Of a DNA stretch of 64,000 nucleotides, positions 34,737 to 45,593 are shown piece by piece; within the stretch, counting starts at the first letter, position 1; each line of letters begins with the position of its first letter. A model generated the notes under the pieces. The model worked only from the letters and a program-made list of their open reading frames with translations, did no database searches and was not told where the DNA came from. Both the position numbers and the translations under genes were made by a program. The DNA is from an uncultured Chlorobiaceae bacterium (GTDB lineage: Bacteria > Bacteroidota > Chlorobiia > Chlorobiales > Chlorobiaceae), in assembly GCA_903820085.1 (NCBI GenBank), contig CAIJGA010000013.1:1-64000 (forward strand), given 5' to 3'.

Positions 34737-35567
34737 TTAAAGTGAATGAAGAGCATGCACACACCGGTAAAGATGAAGCAGTTGCTTGACCATGATGCTG
34801 AAATCCGCCAATGCTACCTGTGTAGAAGCGTCCGAGAGAGCTTTTGGCGGATCGGGATGGATCTCAAAAAAGAGGCCGTCTACACCGGCGGCAACTGCTG
34901 CCCGCGCAAGAGGCATAACATACTGGCGTTCTCCGCCGGAAACCCCCTGGCCTGCTCCGGGAAGCTGAAGACTGTGCGTTGCGTCATAGAGGACAGGATA
35001 GCCTGATTCAGCCATTTTGGCAAGCCCCCTGAAATCGACAACGAGATTGTGATAGCCGAAACTTGATCCCCTTTCGGTCAGCATGACCCGCCTGTTACCG
35101 GTCTGGACAACCTTGGCTGCGGCAAGCACCATATCCTCAGGAGCCATAAACTGCCCTTTCTTGATATTGACCGCAAGGCCACTCTCTCCGGCAGCTACCA
35201 GAAGCTCGGTCTGACGGCAGAGAAATGCCGGAATCTGCAGCACGTCAACATAGCGGGCGGCAAGCGTAACATCCTTTGTTTCATGCACATCGGTAATCAC
35301 CGGCATATCATAGTTCTGGCGAATCTCCGCAAGCACTTCGAGTGCTTCGATGTCTCCGATACCGGTGAATGAGCTCCCCGAGGTGCGGTTGGCTTTGCGG
35401 TAAGATCCCTTGAAAATAAAACGAACGCCCTCCTTCTGGCTGATGCGCTGCAACTCTTCAGCCGTCTGTATCGCCATTGCCCGACTTTCAATCACGCATG
35501 GACCCGCAATAAAAAGCGGGCTGCTGTAATCAGGAACCGTCAGTGAACCAATTGAGAACTTTTCCAC
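34737..35567 (-). CDS. kdsA: 3-deoxy-D-manno-octulosonic acid 8-phosphate synthase
   Basis: A 276-residue KdsA, which condenses arabinose-5-phosphate and phosphoenolpyruvate to KDO-8-phosphate for the lipopolysaccharide core. Signatures: [26 protein letters not shown], the C-terminal [10 protein letters not shown] and [15 protein letters not shown] cysteine in AGPCVIES is in the position of the metal ligand of the metal-dependent KdsA class, together with H and D later. It is divergent from the ClpB-like gene. The KdsC-like gene follows. Confidence 0.96.
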   Translation of the reverse strand: MEKFSIGSLTVPDYSSPLFIAGPCVIESRAMAIQTAEELQRISQKEGVRFIFKGSYRKANRTSGSSFTGIGDIEALEVLAEIRQNYDMPVITDVHETKDVTLAARYVDVLQIPAFLCRQTELLVAAGESGLAVNIKKGQFMAPEDMVLAAAKVVQTGNRRVMLTERGSSFGYHNLVVDFRGLAKMAESGYPVLYDATHSLQLPGAGQGVSGGERQYVMPLARAAVAAGVDGLFFEIHPDPPKALSDASTQVALADFSIMVKQLLHLYRCVHALHSL

Positions 35568-35687
35568 GTTGTTATCCGTTACTTTTTTTTCATCATAATA
35601 TGAGAGCTCATGATGACTTTAATGTTTTAGTACTTAAATTTACAACAATATTTGTTATTCACACTCCGTAATCAAACGCGAAAAAGT

Positions 35688-37010
35688 ATGAGCACCGCTG
35701 ACACAAAACAACGGTTGGAGGAGATAGAAAAACAGCTTGCAAATCTCATTGAGGAACAGACCGTCATCAAGGCAAAATGGGATAGCGAAAAGGAGTTGAT
35801 CAAGTCGTCACGAAGCCTGAAATCGCTGCTTGAAGAGCTCCGTGTGCAGGCCGAAGAATTTGAGCGTCAGGGTGACTATGGCAAGGTTGCAGAAATCCGT
35901 TATGGAAAAACCGTTGCAATCGAGCGTGAGCTTGAAGAGAACCGCCTGAAAATTGAAGAAAAAAAGGCTTCGGGCGATCTGATTATGAAAGAGGAGATCG
36001 ATGCCGAGGACATTGCCGATATCGTCTCGAAATGGACCGGCATCCCCCTCAGCAAGATGCTGCAATCCGACCGCCAGAAACTCCTGCTGATCGAAGATGA
36101 GCTGCATAAACGGGTGATCGGGCAGGAAGAGGCCGTAACGGCTGTCAGTGAAGCGGTCAAGCGCTCTCGGGCAGGCATGGGTGACGACAAGCGTCCGATC
36201 GGATCCTTTATCTTTCTCGGTCCGACAGGCGTTGGAAAAACCGAGCTCGCCCGAACCTTGGCGGACTATCTTTTTGATGACGAAGACGCCATGATACGCA
36301 TCGACATGAGCGAATATATGGAAGCCCATACCGTCAGCCGACTGGTGGGGGCTCCTCCGGGCTATGTCGGTTATGAAGAGGGTGGGCAGCTCACCGAAGC
36401 AGTGCGACGCAAACCTTTTTCGGTTGTCCTGCTCGACGAAATCGAGAAAGCACACCCGGATGTCTTCAACATCCTTCTGCAGATTCTTGATGACGGACGG
36501 CTTACCGACAGCAAGGGACGGACGGTGAACTTCAAGAACACCATCATTATCATGACGAGCAATATCGGCGCCCAGCTTATCCAGTCTGAAATGGAGACGA
36601 TGGAGGGAATGGACCGGGAGATCATGCTTTCCGGCCTGCAGGAAAAACTTTTCCAGCTTCTGAAGCAGAGGGTCAAGCCTGAGTTTCTCAACCGCATTGA
36701 TGAAGTTATCCTCTTTACCCCCCTGACCAGAGATGACCTGAAAAAAATTGTTTTGATCCAGTTTGACCGCATCAAGGCGACGGCACTGCGGCAACGCATC
36801 AATCTGACCATTACTGAAGCGGCCATCCAGTGGTTTGCCAATGCGGGATTCGATCCGGCCTTCGGGGCCCGACCTCTCAAACGGGTGATGCAGCGCAAAA
36901 TCACCAACCGTGTTTCAGCACTCATTCTTTCGGGTGAAATACAGGAGGGAGAAGAGGTTGCCATTGATATGACGGGCGGTGAACTGACCATCATGAAAGC
37001 GAAAGCCTGA
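35688..37010 (+). CDS. Stand-alone C-terminal half of ClpB (AAA+ disaggregase)
   Basis: A 440-residue protein that matches only the second half of ClpB. It opens in the coiled-coil middle domain ([18 protein letters not shown]), passes [12 protein letters not shown], and then carries a complete second nucleotide-binding domain: [11 protein letters not shown] (Walker A), [15 protein letters not shown] (Walker B), pore loop [13 protein letters not shown] (sensor 1), FLNRIDEV (Arg finger) and GARPLKR (sensor 2), ending in the small D2 domain. The N-domain and first ATPase ring are absent and no remnant lies in the 120 bases upstream. All key residues are kept, so it is likely functional as a single-ring AAA+ protein or a partner of full ClpB. 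Confidence 0.88.
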   Translation: MSTADTKQRLEEIEKQLANLIEEQTVIKAKWDSEKELIKSSRSLKSLLEELRVQAEEFERQGDYGKVAEIRYGKTVAIERELEENRLKIEEKKASGDLIMKEEIDAEDIADIVSKWTGIPLSKMLQSDRQKLLLIEDELHKRVIGQEEAVTAVSEAVKRSRAGMGDDKRPIGSFIFLGPTGVGKTELARTLADYLFDDEDAMIRIDMSEYMEAHTVSRLVGAPPGYVGYEEGGQLTEAVRRKPFSVVLLDEIEKAHPDVFNILLQILDDGRLTDSKGRTVNFKNTIIIMTSNIGAQLIQSEMETMEGMDREIMLSGLQEKLFQLLKQRVKPEFLNRIDEVILFTPLTRDDLKKIVLIQFDRIKATALRQRINLTITEAAIQWFANAGFDPAFGARPLKRVMQRKITNRVSALILSGEIQEGEEVAIDMTGGELTIMKAKA

Positions 37011-37080
37011 TGGTGGTCAATCGTCCACAGGCGAAGTGCAAAGAGCTGTTAAACAATTTGGTGGAAGGTACTCACAACCT

Positions 37081-38205
37081 ATGAAAAAACAATCGCGGGT
37101 ATTGGCGGCATTAGTGCTCCTTTTTCTCTTTTCCGTATCGGGGTACGGTGCAACAAAACCTGACAGCCTCTCCCTGAAAATCGGTCAAATGCTCATGATC
37201 GGCTTTCGGGGGTTCAGCTTGGCCGAAGCTCCCGAAATCGCGGCTGATATCAGGCAGCGCCATATCGGCGGTGTTGTGCTCTTTGATTATGACGTCCCCT
37301 CCCACTCACCATCAAGGAACATCAGCAGCCCTGATCAGCTCTCTCACCTGACGATGGAGTTGCAGAACATGACCCGGGTCCCGCTCCTTATTGCCATCGA
37401 CCAGGAGGGCGGGAAAGTCAATCGACTCAAACCGGTCAGGGGATTTCCTCCCAGCTGCTCGGCACAGCATCTTGGAGAACTCAACAATCCGGACAGCACC
37501 AGAGCTGCTGCCCTGCAATGCGCCCGAACGCTGAAAGCCATGCATATCGCGCTCAACCTTGGGCCGGTAGCTGATCTGAACGTCAATCCTGATAATCCGG
37601 TTATCGGCAAACTGGGCAGAAGCTTTTCATCCGACCCTGACGTGGTGATCAGCAATGTAAAGGTAATTTGCACCACCTATCGCGAAGAGGGCATTATTCC
37701 AACCCTGAAACATTTTCCCGGTCACGGCAGTTCAACCACCGATACCCATCTTGATTTTACCGACATTTCGGCAACCTGGTCGGAAAAGGAGCTGGAACCT
37801 TACCGCGCTCTTATTGCTTCAGGCTACCGCGACCCTATCATGACCGCACATGTCTTCAATCGGCATCTCGATTCCCTCTACCCGGCAACACTTTCAAAGG
37901 CAACCCTGAACGGATTACTCCGCACCAAACTTGCCTTCAAGGGAGTGATTATCAGTGATGACATGCAGATGAAAGCCATTGCCAACCGTTACGGCCTTGA
38001 AACAGCCATCCGGCAGGCGATTGATGCCGGGGTCGATATCCTGCTTTTTGGTAACAATACCACCTATGATCCGGCCATTGCCTCAAAAGCAACAGCAATC
38101 ATCAATTCCCTGTTGCACAAAAAAATTATTACCCGGGAGCGCATTGACCGCTCCTATCGCAGAATCATTGAGCTCAAGAAACGTTATCTTTTTACCCGCA
38201 CATGA
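37081..38205 (+). CDS. GH3 beta-N-acetylhexosaminidase, exported (NagZ-like)
   Basis: A 374-residue glycoside hydrolase family 3 enzyme with a signal peptide (MKKQSRVLAALVLLFLF, cleaved near SGYG). IAIDQEGGKVNRL, KHFPGHGSSTTDTHLD and IISDDMQMKAI are the family motifs; the His/Asp of KHFPGHG-x(5)-D-T-H form the NagZ acid/base dyad and the Asp of SDDM is the nucleophile. NagZ removes N-acetylglucosamine from muropeptides; an exported form may act on peptidoglycan in the periplasm. The start at 37081 begins the signal peptide. Its stop overlaps the next gene (ATGA). Confidence 0.92.
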   Translation: MKKQSRVLAALVLLFLFSVSGYGATKPDSLSLKIGQMLMIGFRGFSLAEAPEIAADIRQRHIGGVVLFDYDVPSHSPSRNISSPDQLSHLTMELQNMTRVPLLIAIDQEGGKVNRLKPVRGFPPSCSAQHLGELNNPDSTRAAALQCARTLKAMHIALNLGPVADLNVNPDNPVIGKLGRSFSSDPDVVISNVKVICTTYREEGIIPTLKHFPGHGSSTTDTHLDFTDISATWSEKELEPYRALIASGYRDPIMTAHVFNRHLDSLYPATLSKATLNGLLRTKLAFKGVIISDDMQMKAIANRYGLETAIRQAIDAGVDILLFGNNTTYDPAIASKATAIINSLLHKKIITRERIDRSYRRIIELKKRYLFTRT

Positions 38206-38696
38206 AAACCATCTACCTTGTCCGTCACGCAAAATCAGACTGGAAGAGCGCCGATACCGGCGATTTCAACCGGACACTGAACGAGCGGGGCATAAAAGCC
38301 GCCCCGTTAATGGCCGCCCTGCTGAAGAAAAAAAGGGTACTCCCTGATCTGGTCATTACAAGCCCCGCCACCCGAGCACTGAGCACTGCGGAGCTCTTTT
38401 GCGAGATCCTTGGATACCCGAAGAAGAATATATTGCAACAAATTGAGATATACGAGGGAGGAGTACTCAATCTCCTGAAGGTTGTCCAGCAGATCCCCGA
38501 CAACTGCACAACGGCCATGCTTTTCGGGCACAACCCGATGCTGACGGAATTTTCAAACCTGCTTGCCGGCAGTTACACCGAGAATCTGGCAACATGCGGG
38601 GTGGTCAGAATTGACCTTGATATCGAATCGTGGAAGAATGCAAATCCTGATGCCGGGGAACTGATCTGGTACGACGCTCCCAAAGAGCATCTGTAA
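38202..38696 (+). CDS. SixA-like histidine phosphatase
   Basis: A 164-residue histidine-phosphatase-superfamily protein of the SixA type: LVRHAKSDWKS has the R-H-A catalytic histidine, ITSPATRALSTAE carries the second arginine, and LFGHNPMLTEF has the second histidine. The short length and the K-S-D-W pattern suit the SixA subgroup, which acts on phosphohistidine proteins, though the substrate is not shown. Its start overlaps the nagZ-like stop by four bases, and gpsA converges five bases beyond its end. Confidence 0.86.
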   Translation: MKTIYLVRHAKSDWKSADTGDFNRTLNERGIKAAPLMAALLKKKRVLPDLVITSPATRALSTAELFCEILGYPKKNILQQIEIYEGGVLNLLKVVQQIPDNCTTAMLFGHNPMLTEFSNLLAGSYTENLATCGVVRIDLDIESWKNANPDAGELIWYDAPKEHL

Positions 38697-38701
38697 CCAG
38701 C

Positions 38702-39703
38702 TTAATCCCGCTCCTGCTTTGGATCGCGTGTCATGAGATCCATAATCGCCTGCTGGACAGGCTTTCCGTCGAAGAGCATCTCGTAGACAGCCCTCGTAAT
38801 GGGCATATCAACCCCGACAGCCCTGCTCAGCTCAAAAACCGCTCTGGAGCTGTGAACACCTTCAGCCACCATGTTCATCTGGCTGATAACCTCGTCCAGC
38901 GAACGGCCATGGCCAATCTCCTCTCCGACATAACGGTTCCGGCTGTGGCGACTTAAGCAGGTGACCACAAGATCGCCAATCCCGGCAAGTCCGGAGATGG
39001 TGACCGCATCGCCGCCAAGCTTGATGCAAAGCCTCGAAATTTCAGCCATCCCGCGGGTAATAATGGCCGCCTTGGCGTTATCACCAAATCCGATGCCATC
39101 AGAGATGCCGGCAGCAATAGCGATGATATTCTTGACCGAACCGGCTATTTCAACCCCGATAATATCGGTATTGACATAAACCCGGAACATACTGGTATGA
39201 AAAACCTCCTGCACTTTTTCGGCCGTAGCGAGCGAAGGGGATGATGCTACAACCGTGGTGGGCTGCTCTTTTGATACCTCTTCGGCATGGCTGGGGCCAT
39301 AGAGCGCTGCGACCTGAGAAGGCAACAAACCCGGAAGCACCTCCAGCAGCACCTCCGACATCCGTTTTCCCGTCCCGATCTCAATGCCCTTGGCAACATT
39401 GACCAGAATTTTTCCTTTCAAAGGAAGATCAAAAAAGCCGAGCAGCGTCTCCCGCAGGGCCTGGGAGGGAACAGCAGTAACAATCATCTCCGACCAGGAA
39501 ACCAGCTCACGCAGGTGAACGGCAATATGCAGATTTTCGGGAAAATGGATTCCCTTGAGATAGCGGTGATTTTCACGCTCAGCGGCAAGCATAGCTGCAA
39601 ATTCAGGCCGATGTGCCCAAAGTCGCACCTGATGCCCTTTTTTTGCAAGAAGCACCGCCAGGGTGGTTCCCCAGCTTCCTGCCCCCAATACAGCAATATT
39701 CAT
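38702..39703 (-). CDS. gpsA: Glycerol-3-phosphate dehydrogenase [NAD(P)+]
   Basis: A 333-residue GpsA, which reduces dihydroxyacetone phosphate to sn-glycerol-3-phosphate for phospholipids. The Rossmann GxGxxG is at [12 protein letters not shown], the catalytic lysine region is [17 protein letters not shown], and the C-terminal [19 protein letters not shown] closes the helical domain. It lies 14 bases after plsY on the same strand, so substrate and user are co-expressed. Confidence 0.97.
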   Translation of the reverse strand: MNIAVLGAGSWGTTLAVLLAKKGHQVRLWAHRPEFAAMLAAERENHRYLKGIHFPENLHIAVHLRELVSWSEMIVTAVPSQALRETLLGFFDLPLKGKILVNVAKGIEIGTGKRMSEVLLEVLPGLLPSQVAALYGPSHAEEVSKEQPTTVVASSPSLATAEKVQEVFHTSMFRVYVNTDIIGVEIAGSVKNIIAIAAGISDGIGFGDNAKAAIITRGMAEISRLCIKLGGDAVTISGLAGIGDLVVTCLSRHSRNRYVGEEIGHGRSLDEVISQMNMVAEGVHSSRAVFELSRAVGVDMPITRAVYEMLFDGKPVQQAIMDLMTRDPKQERD

Positions 39704-39717
39704 CAGTAGTCAGTATC

Positions 39718-40428
39718 TCATGACTGCTTTTTTCCGAACGTCACTCGGCTTTCGGTGCCGGAAAGCAACCTTCTGATATTGGCCCGGTGCGTAAAGAGAA
39801 TGGCCAGGGCAACGATAAGCCCGAAAATCATGAGATGATAGTCGAGACTGTCATGAAAGGAGAGTGGCGAGCCGAAAAGCCCGATATAATAGTCGAGGCC
39901 TCCGCCAAGCTCAAAAATATATTTGCGAACGGCAATAATAACAGGAAAAGCGATTGCCGCAAGCATGGAGGCAACGGAAACATGGCGGGAAACATAGACC
40001 GTCAGGAGAAAAATACCGACAACCATCAACATGCTCACTGGAGCAATACCGATGAGCATACCAGCGGCTGTACTGACCCCCTTGCCACCCTTGAAACCGG
40101 CAAAGAGTGTGAATACATGGCCGATAACAGCGAACATTCCTGCAAGAAGCCGCAAGGCAACTTCATTCATGTCAGGAAAAGCGCCTATCGGGTGATGCCG
40201 GAAAAAGGCAACAACCGAGACGGCGGCAATGACCCCCTTGAAAATATCAATCAGGGTTACAATAAGGCCGGGCTTCCAGCCAAGCACCCTGAACGCATTG
40301 GTTCCTCCGGCATTCCCGCTGCCGAAATTCCGGATATCAATCCCCTTGAGCATCTTTCCCGCCATAAGACTGGTAGGAATAGATCCGATGATGTAGCTCA
40401 CCGCCAAAATGGCCAGTAAAGTCAGCAT
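39718..40428 (-). CDS. plsY: Glycerol-3-phosphate acyltransferase PlsY
   Basis: A 236-residue membrane acyltransferase that moves the acyl group from acyl-phosphate to glycerol-3-phosphate. Motifs: [34 protein letters not shown] and [17 protein letters not shown], with about seven hydrophobic segments. It is a little longer than the usual ~200 residues because of an extra loop and polar stretch around [20 protein letters not shown]. gpsA follows, completing the two first steps of phospholipid synthesis. Confidence 0.95.
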   Translation of the reverse strand: MLTLLAILAVSYIIGSIPTSLMAGKMLKGIDIRNFGSGNAGGTNAFRVLGWKPGLIVTLIDIFKGVIAAVSVVAFFRHHPIGAFPDMNEVALRLLAGMFAVIGHVFTLFAGFKGGKGVSTAAGMLIGIAPVSMLMVVGIFLLTVYVSRHVSVASMLAAIAFPVIIAVRKYIFELGGGLDYYIGLFGSPLSFHDSLDYHLMIFGLIVALAILFTHRANIRRLLSGTESRVTFGKKQS

Positions 40429-40476
40429 AAACCTTTCTGATTAGTGCTTTGTTTCAACAACAAAAAGAAATGAACA

Positions 40477-41466
40477 TCAAATTTTGGACACATTACCAAT
40501 AATGTAAGCATTTTCCTGTTGAGATTTCAAGGATGAGAGCACTCTCTCTACCGCATATTTCTCAACAATCATCACAAGTCCCACACCAAGATTAAAGGTT
40601 CTCTGCATATCCTCCTCAGGCACACCCCCTGCACGGCGGATAATATCAAAAATCACCGGTTCCGGCCATGCGTCCCACGCAACATCAAGCGTCAGCCCTT
40701 CAGGAACGATTCGCATGGTGTTTCCCATAAGGCCGCCACCGGTAATGTGCGAGAGACCCCTGATATCAGGCGAACCAAAAAACGGCTCAATGACAGAAAG
40801 GTAGGTGCGATGAACCTTCAGAAGCTCCTCGCCAATCGATCCGTCAAGGCCGGGATGCGTCTCATGCATTCTTCCTTCAAGTACTTTTCTTGCAAGTGAA
40901 TAACCGTTGGTGTGCAACCCATTGGAAGGGAGCCCGATCAGCACGTCGTCCTCCCTGATTGCCGAGCCATTGATAATTTTTTCATGATCCACAACCCCGA
41001 CAATAGAGCCTGCCAAATCAAAATCCTTCTCTTGGTAGAGACCCGGCATCTCAGCCGTTTCACCGCCGATAAGGGCGCACCCGTTTTCACGGCAGGCATT
41101 GACCATACCGGTCACTACGGCAGCTGCCACGGCAGGCGTCAGTTTGCCGCATGCGTAGTAGTCTAGAAAGAAAAGCGGTTTTGCGCCGCAGACCAGAATA
41201 TCGTTCACACAATGATTAACCAGGCATGAACCAACCGTCTCATACTGGCCGAGTTCAATGGCAATCTTGAGTTTTGTGCCGACGCCGTCAATGCTGCTGA
41301 CCAGCACCGGTTTTTTGTACGAAGAAAAATCAGGCTGAAAAAAACCGCCGAAAGCACCAATATCAGTAATAACCCCGGGGATAAATGTCTGGCGAACCTG
41401 GGGCTTGATCATGCGGACAAACTCTTCACCCGCACCAATATCAACTCCGGCTTTTTTATAGTCCAT
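40477..41466 (-). CDS. purM: Phosphoribosylformylglycinamidine cyclo-ligase
   Basis: A 329-residue PurM (AIR synthetase) of purine biosynthesis. Recognisable segments are [19 protein letters not shown] at the start, [47 protein letters not shown] and the C-terminal [11 protein letters not shown]-like [11 protein letters not shown]. The ATP-grasp-like PurM fold and length agree. plsY follows after 48 bases on the same strand; a shared transcript is possible but the functions are unrelated. Confidence 0.97.
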   Translation of the reverse strand: MDYKKAGVDIGAGEEFVRMIKPQVRQTFIPGVITDIGAFGGFFQPDFSSYKKPVLVSSIDGVGTKLKIAIELGQYETVGSCLVNHCVNDILVCGAKPLFFLDYYACGKLTPAVAAAVVTGMVNACRENGCALIGGETAEMPGLYQEKDFDLAGSIVGVVDHEKIINGSAIREDDVLIGLPSNGLHTNGYSLARKVLEGRMHETHPGLDGSIGEELLKVHRTYLSVIEPFFGSPDIRGLSHITGGGLMGNTMRIVPEGLTLDVAWDAWPEPVIFDIIRRAGGVPEEDMQRTFNLGVGLVMIVEKYAVERVLSSLKSQQENAYIIGNVSKI

Positions 41467-41535
41467 GTGTGCAGTACCTCTTGTTTTTACAGCCGATTAT
41501 ATAGATAGTTAACGTCGTCTCGCCCTGCTGGCACC

Positions 41536-42963
41536 TTACCGGCTCCCTGCCGGGGTTTCAAAAATACCCTCATCCTGCCAGCCGGAGAAGAACTCCCGGT
41601 GCAGATTGTTGACCGCCGTGACCACCTCGGGCTCTTCGACCACAACGCCGACATTAATCTCCGATGCGCCCTGCGAAATCATTCTGAGATTGACATCCTT
41701 TAGCGCACTGAAAATCCGGCCAGCAACACCGCGTGACATGCGAAGATTGTCGCCAACAACACTGATGGTGGCAACACCATGCTCAAGGTCAACCTCGCCA
41801 AGGCCCTTCAGATCATCAATCAGCTCTTCGCTGAAGCTTTTTTCGTCAACCGTCAGCGAAACCGAAACCTCACTGGTCGCAATCATTTCAACCGAAACAC
41901 CATAACGGGCATAAACATCAAACAATTCCTTCATAAAACCGTGCCGACCGAACATACGGTTTGAACGGACGTTAATAATGCACTGCCCCTTTTTAACCGC
42001 AATAGATTTGACAAGACCTTCATAACTCATACCGGAAAGCCTTACAGGATCATTGGTAATGACGGTTCCCTTGGCATCAGGATGCAATGAGTTCAAAACG
42101 TAGACCGGAATATTTTTCTGCATTGCGGGGGCGATGGTATCGGGATGAAGCACTTTGGCACCAAGATAGGCTAGTTCCGCCGCCTCAGAGAAGGTCATTA
42201 CCCTGATGCTCCTCGCTTCAGGCACCATACGGGGATCGCAGGTCATAACGCCGTCGACATCTGTCCATATCTGGATCGACTCTTCGTTGAGCCATGAACC
42301 AAGCAGCGCCGCCGAAAAGTCGGAACCGCCCCTGCCAAGCGTCGTCGTCCGGCCATCCTGTGTTGCGCCAATATAGCCTTGCGTCACAACGGTCGTTCCG
42401 CCGTCAAGAAGCGGCCGGATGATGCTACTCGCACGAGCTTCGCACTCTACCTGAAGCGGACGGGCAAAACCGAAATTGTCGTCAGTAATCATGACCGTTC
42501 GAACATCCACCCACTCTGCCTTATAACCCAGTTCCTTCATGGCAGCAGCAAACACTGTTGTGGAAAAGAGTTCACCGAACGAGCAGAACATATCCCTTGA
42601 ACGTTCCGTCAGCTCACCCACAATATCAACGCCCTTGATCAGCATTTCAAGCCGGCCGGCAAGCTCCTCTATTTTGGCGGCAAGTTCCGCCTTCAGTACA
42701 GTACCCTTGATCAGCTCATCAAGCAGATCAAGGTGAAAGCCGCGCACCTCGCCTGCAAGGGCCATCGCCTCGCCAAGTGCGCTGCGCCCGGCTGCATCGG
42801 CTATGTGCACCAACTTATTGGTAATACCACTACAGGCGCTGAGCACCACCAGAGGTACCGCTTTCTGCTCTTCCCTCGCAACAATGGAGATAGCCTGCAG
42901 CATAGCCTGGGCTGTACCCACGGAAGTCCCTCCGAATTTCATCACCGCCATATCTTCACTCAA
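41536..42963 (-). CDS. lysC: Aspartate kinase
   Basis: A 475-residue monofunctional aspartate kinase, the first step of lysine, threonine and methionine synthesis. The N-terminus is [33 protein letters not shown] and [14 protein letters not shown] follow in the kinase domain. Two ACT domains fill the C-terminal third (about residues 315-460), so feedback control by lysine or threonine is expected. It is separated by 69 bases from purM and is divergent from the NlpC/P60 gene, with its ATG about 100 bases from that start. Confidence 0.96.
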   Translation of the reverse strand: MSEDMAVMKFGGTSVGTAQAMLQAISIVAREEQKAVPLVVLSACSGITNKLVHIADAAGRSALGEAMALAGEVRGFHLDLLDELIKGTVLKAELAAKIEELAGRLEMLIKGVDIVGELTERSRDMFCSFGELFSTTVFAAAMKELGYKAEWVDVRTVMITDDNFGFARPLQVECEARASSIIRPLLDGGTTVVTQGYIGATQDGRTTTLGRGGSDFSAALLGSWLNEESIQIWTDVDGVMTCDPRMVPEARSIRVMTFSEAAELAYLGAKVLHPDTIAPAMQKNIPVYVLNSLHPDAKGTVITNDPVRLSGMSYEGLVKSIAVKKGQCIINVRSNRMFGRHGFMKELFDVYARYGVSVEMIATSEVSVSLTVDEKSFSEELIDDLKGLGEVDLEHGVATISVVGDNLRMSRGVAGRIFSALKDVNLRMISQGASEINVGVVVEEPEVVTAVNNLHREFFSGWQDEGIFETPAGSR

Positions 42964-43065
42964 ATAATTTAATAGAGTATCTTACCTCTTGTGTTTATTA
43001 CCCGTTCCTTTTTACTGAGAGTCAGGCATTGTACCCGCCTCAAAAAAAACAGAACTTTGACGCTC

Positions 43066-43686
43066 ATGCAGCAACAATGCCTACCGACGGTAACACGACC
43101 ATACCTTACCAGTAAATGCAGATCGGCTGTTCTCCTTTGCACCATAACAGGAATAATGCTCGCTGTTGCCGGCTGCCAGAGTTCATGGAGCGGTTCAGGA
43201 TACCGCATGGAGAGCAAATATAGTTTAAAAAACAGAAAATCGCATATCTCCTGCCGCCCGGAAGGCAGTAACACGGCCCTCACCTGCGACCTGCCGATGA
43301 AGGTGACGCCGCAGTCGCTCGATCACCTCTTTTCATCCATTGACGAATCTCTCGGCACCAGATATCGATTCGGCGGAGCCTCCCCGGAGGGGTTCGACTG
43401 TTCGGGGCTGGTGCTTTACCTCTACCTGAAAAACTTCCGGATGGTCCTGCCTCGCACGGCCAGTGATCTTGCCGCACTCGGCACGATGATACCGAAAAAC
43501 AGCCTGCTTCCCGGCGATCTTGTTTTTTTCAGTAACGAAGGCAGGAACATCGACCATGTCGGCATCTTTGTCGGTCAGGAGAGCTTTGCCCATGCATCAA
43601 GGAACGGCGTCAAATTCAGCCACCTCTATGAACGTTATTATGAGAGCCATTACGCCTTTGCCGCACGGCTCATCACAACAGAATAG
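43066..43686 (+). CDS. NlpC/P60 family lipoprotein endopeptidase
   Basis: A 206-residue NlpC/P60 cysteine peptidase, likely a lipoprotein: the segment VLLCTITGIMLAVAGCQSS offers a lipobox with the cysteine at about residue 36. The catalytic Cys is in GASPEGFDCSGLV, the His in RNIDHVGIFVG, and a third polar residue near FAHAS. Such enzymes cut D-Glu-mDAP bonds in peptidoglycan. The start at 43066 is chosen because it begins the signal segment; an upstream in-frame start adds a basic stretch without a role. Confidence 0.87.
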   Translation: MQQQCLPTVTRPYLTSKCRSAVLLCTITGIMLAVAGCQSSWSGSGYRMESKYSLKNRKSHISCRPEGSNTALTCDLPMKVTPQSLDHLFSSIDESLGTRYRFGGASPEGFDCSGLVLYLYLKNFRMVLPRTASDLAALGTMIPKNSLLPGDLVFFSNEGRNIDHVGIFVGQESFAHASRNGVKFSHLYERYYESHYAFAARLITTE

Positions 43687-43791
43687 TTTTCCACAGAGGA
43701 GCCCCTGATGCTCAACTCTTGTTTGCCGGAGGAAATCCTATATTGCGGAGAGCAACCGATTCATCCATCTTAATCTGCCCGAACCCTTTTT

Positions 43792-44658
43792 ATGCCTCAA
43801 CCCGGAACGCACAATTATATCGAACTGGCTTTTCAAATAGGCCCCGATCTTCATGAGCTTTACATCGGCCTGCTTGCCGGAGAGGGCATAGAGTCCTTTC
43901 AGGAGGAGGATCACCAGCTCCTTGCCTATCTGCCAGAAAAAGAATGGACAGAAAAGACGGAGCAGAGCATCCGCACCATGCTGCAAGAAAGGATCGGCAC
44001 TCTTCCCGTCTATACGGCAACCTTCATCGCCGACAGAAACTGGAATGCAGAATGGGAGGCTACCCTGCAACCCATCGAAATCTCCGACAAGTTGCTGATT
44101 ATCCAGAAAAGCAGTGACGTCACGCCGAAACCCGGCCAGATCGTCATTGAAATCAACCCGAAAATGTCGTTCGGCACCGGCTATCATGCCACTACGCGCC
44201 TGATGCTGCGCCAAATGGAGCATCTCGACCTGAAAGACAAAAAAATCATGGACATCGGTACCGGCACAGGCGTCCTCGCCATAGCAGCCCGCAAACTCGG
44301 CAACAACCGCACCATCCTCGCCTTCGACAACAACTCCTGGGCAGCGGAAAACGCCGTTGAAAACATTACAGAAAACCATGCCGATGAAATCAGGGTCGCC
44401 CTCCTCGATGCCGAAGAAGATCTTGTCATCAACCTGAAAGAGGGATACGACCTGATTCTGGCCAACATCAACAAAAATGTGATCGACCGCATCCTGCCGG
44501 TCATCCGCAAGTATGCGCCCCAGGCACCGGTTCTGCTATCCGGCATCCTTGTCTATGACGAACCATGGCTGAACAAGCTGCTGAAACGGCTTAGCTACAC
44601 CGCTGTCAAAACCATCTATGAGGATGAATGGCTTTCAAGCTTCATCAAACCACTATGA
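43792..44658 (+). CDS. prmA: Ribosomal protein L11 methyltransferase
   Basis: A 288-residue PrmA-type methyltransferase that trimethylates ribosomal protein L11. The N-terminal substrate domain is followed by the linker DRNWNAEWE, the family motif INPKMSFGTGYHATTRLML, the SAM-binding IMDIGTGTGVLAIAARK and the N-P-P-Y-like motif in ILANINKNVI, as in PrmA proteins. A long frame on the opposite strand covers it, but it has no family character. It overlaps the ppx start by ATGA. Confidence 0.93.
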   Translation: MPQPGTHNYIELAFQIGPDLHELYIGLLAGEGIESFQEEDHQLLAYLPEKEWTEKTEQSIRTMLQERIGTLPVYTATFIADRNWNAEWEATLQPIEISDKLLIIQKSSDVTPKPGQIVIEINPKMSFGTGYHATTRLMLRQMEHLDLKDKKIMDIGTGTGVLAIAARKLGNNRTILAFDNNSWAAENAVENITENHADEIRVALLDAEEDLVINLKEGYDLILANINKNVIDRILPVIRKYAPQAPVLLSGILVYDEPWLNKLLKRLSYTAVKTIYEDEWLSSFIKPL

Positions 44659-45593
44659 CAAAACGGGTTTCATGTATCGATATCGGTACCAATACCGCTC
44701 TGCTCCTCATGGCAGACCTTGATCCAGAAAAAGGCACCATACAACCGGTCTACCACAAGCAGACCATTGTGCGGCTTGGCAAAAATGTTGATGCCGCAAA
44801 AACCATTGACCCGCAAGGGCTTCAGCGTCTTATTGACTGCATGGTTGACTACCGCCAGCTCAGCGATGAGCACGCGGCCGACACCGTCATCGCCGCCGGT
44901 ACCAGCGCCCTGAGAGACGCCAAAAACCGCACGGAGGTGATTGAGGCGATTGAGCGTGCTGCGGGGATAACCATAGAGTGCATCTCCGGCAAAGAGGAGG
45001 CCGATCTCACCTTCAGCGGCGCAGTGGCCGGCATGAGCGATATCCCCGAACTCTTCACCGTCATTGACATCGGCGGCGGCAGTACAGAGATCTCCATGGG
45101 TTCACCCGGCGCCGTCACGGAAAGCGTCAGCCTCGACATTGGTTCGGTGAGACTCACCGAGCGCTTTTTCACCACACTACCCCCGCCGCAAAGCGAGATT
45201 GATGCAGCCAAATCCTGCATAGACCAGCTTCTCACGGCAAACATCATTCCCTTTTTTGCGGCAAGAGAGCACGTCTACGGCGTTGCAGGCACCATCACCA
45301 CCATAGCCCAGGTCGACCAGGGGCTGAAACACTTCGACGCCCTGAAGGTGCACAACTACCCCCTCTCCTATGAGGAGGTACACGCCTTTCTCGACAGACT
45401 CAAAACGAGCACCCTTGAGCAAATCATTGAGCTTGGTATTCCTGAAGGAAGGGCCGACGTCATCACCATGGGAATGCTCATTCTGCACCAGTTCATGCGC
45501 CTGCTTGGTGTTGCGGAGATCCGTGTCAGCATTCAGGGGCTGCGCTTTGGCCTTGCCCAGAAGGAGCTGCTTCGTCTCCAGGAAAGCATCTGA
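44655..45593 (+). CDS. Ppx/GppA phosphatase family protein
   Basis: A 312-residue Ppx/GppA protein of the ASKHA fold: exopolyphosphatase and/or pppGpp phosphatase. Nucleotide-binding motifs are CIDIGTNTALLLM (phosphate 1), AAGTSALRDAKN and VIDIGGGSTEISMG (phosphate 2). It is short, containing only the two core domains and no HD extension, as in many non-enteric relatives. Its ATG overlaps the prmA stop, so the two are coupled. Its last 68 bases overlap the 3' end of the convergent methyltransferase gene. Confidence 0.92.
   Translation: MTKRVSCIDIGTNTALLLMADLDPEKGTIQPVYHKQTIVRLGKNVDAAKTIDPQGLQRLIDCMVDYRQLSDEHAADTVIAAGTSALRDAKNRTEVIEAIERAAGITIECISGKEEADLTFSGAVAGMSDIPELFTVIDIGGGSTEISMGSPGAVTESVSLDIGSVRLTERFFTTLPPPQSEIDAAKSCIDQLLTANIIPFFAAREHVYGVAGTITTIAQVDQGLKHFDALKVHNYPLSYEEVHAFLDRLKTSTLEQIIELGIPEGRADVITMGMLILHQFMRLLGVAEIRVSIQGLRFGLAQKELLRLQESI

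Noticed and set aside
35808-36794. A 328-codon frame on the strand opposite the ClpB-like gene
   Set aside because: It mirrors the ClpB motifs and has no protein-family character of its own.
43738-44379. A 213-codon frame opposite prmA
   Set aside because: PrmA motifs on the plus strand are decisive; the antisense product has no recognisable domain.
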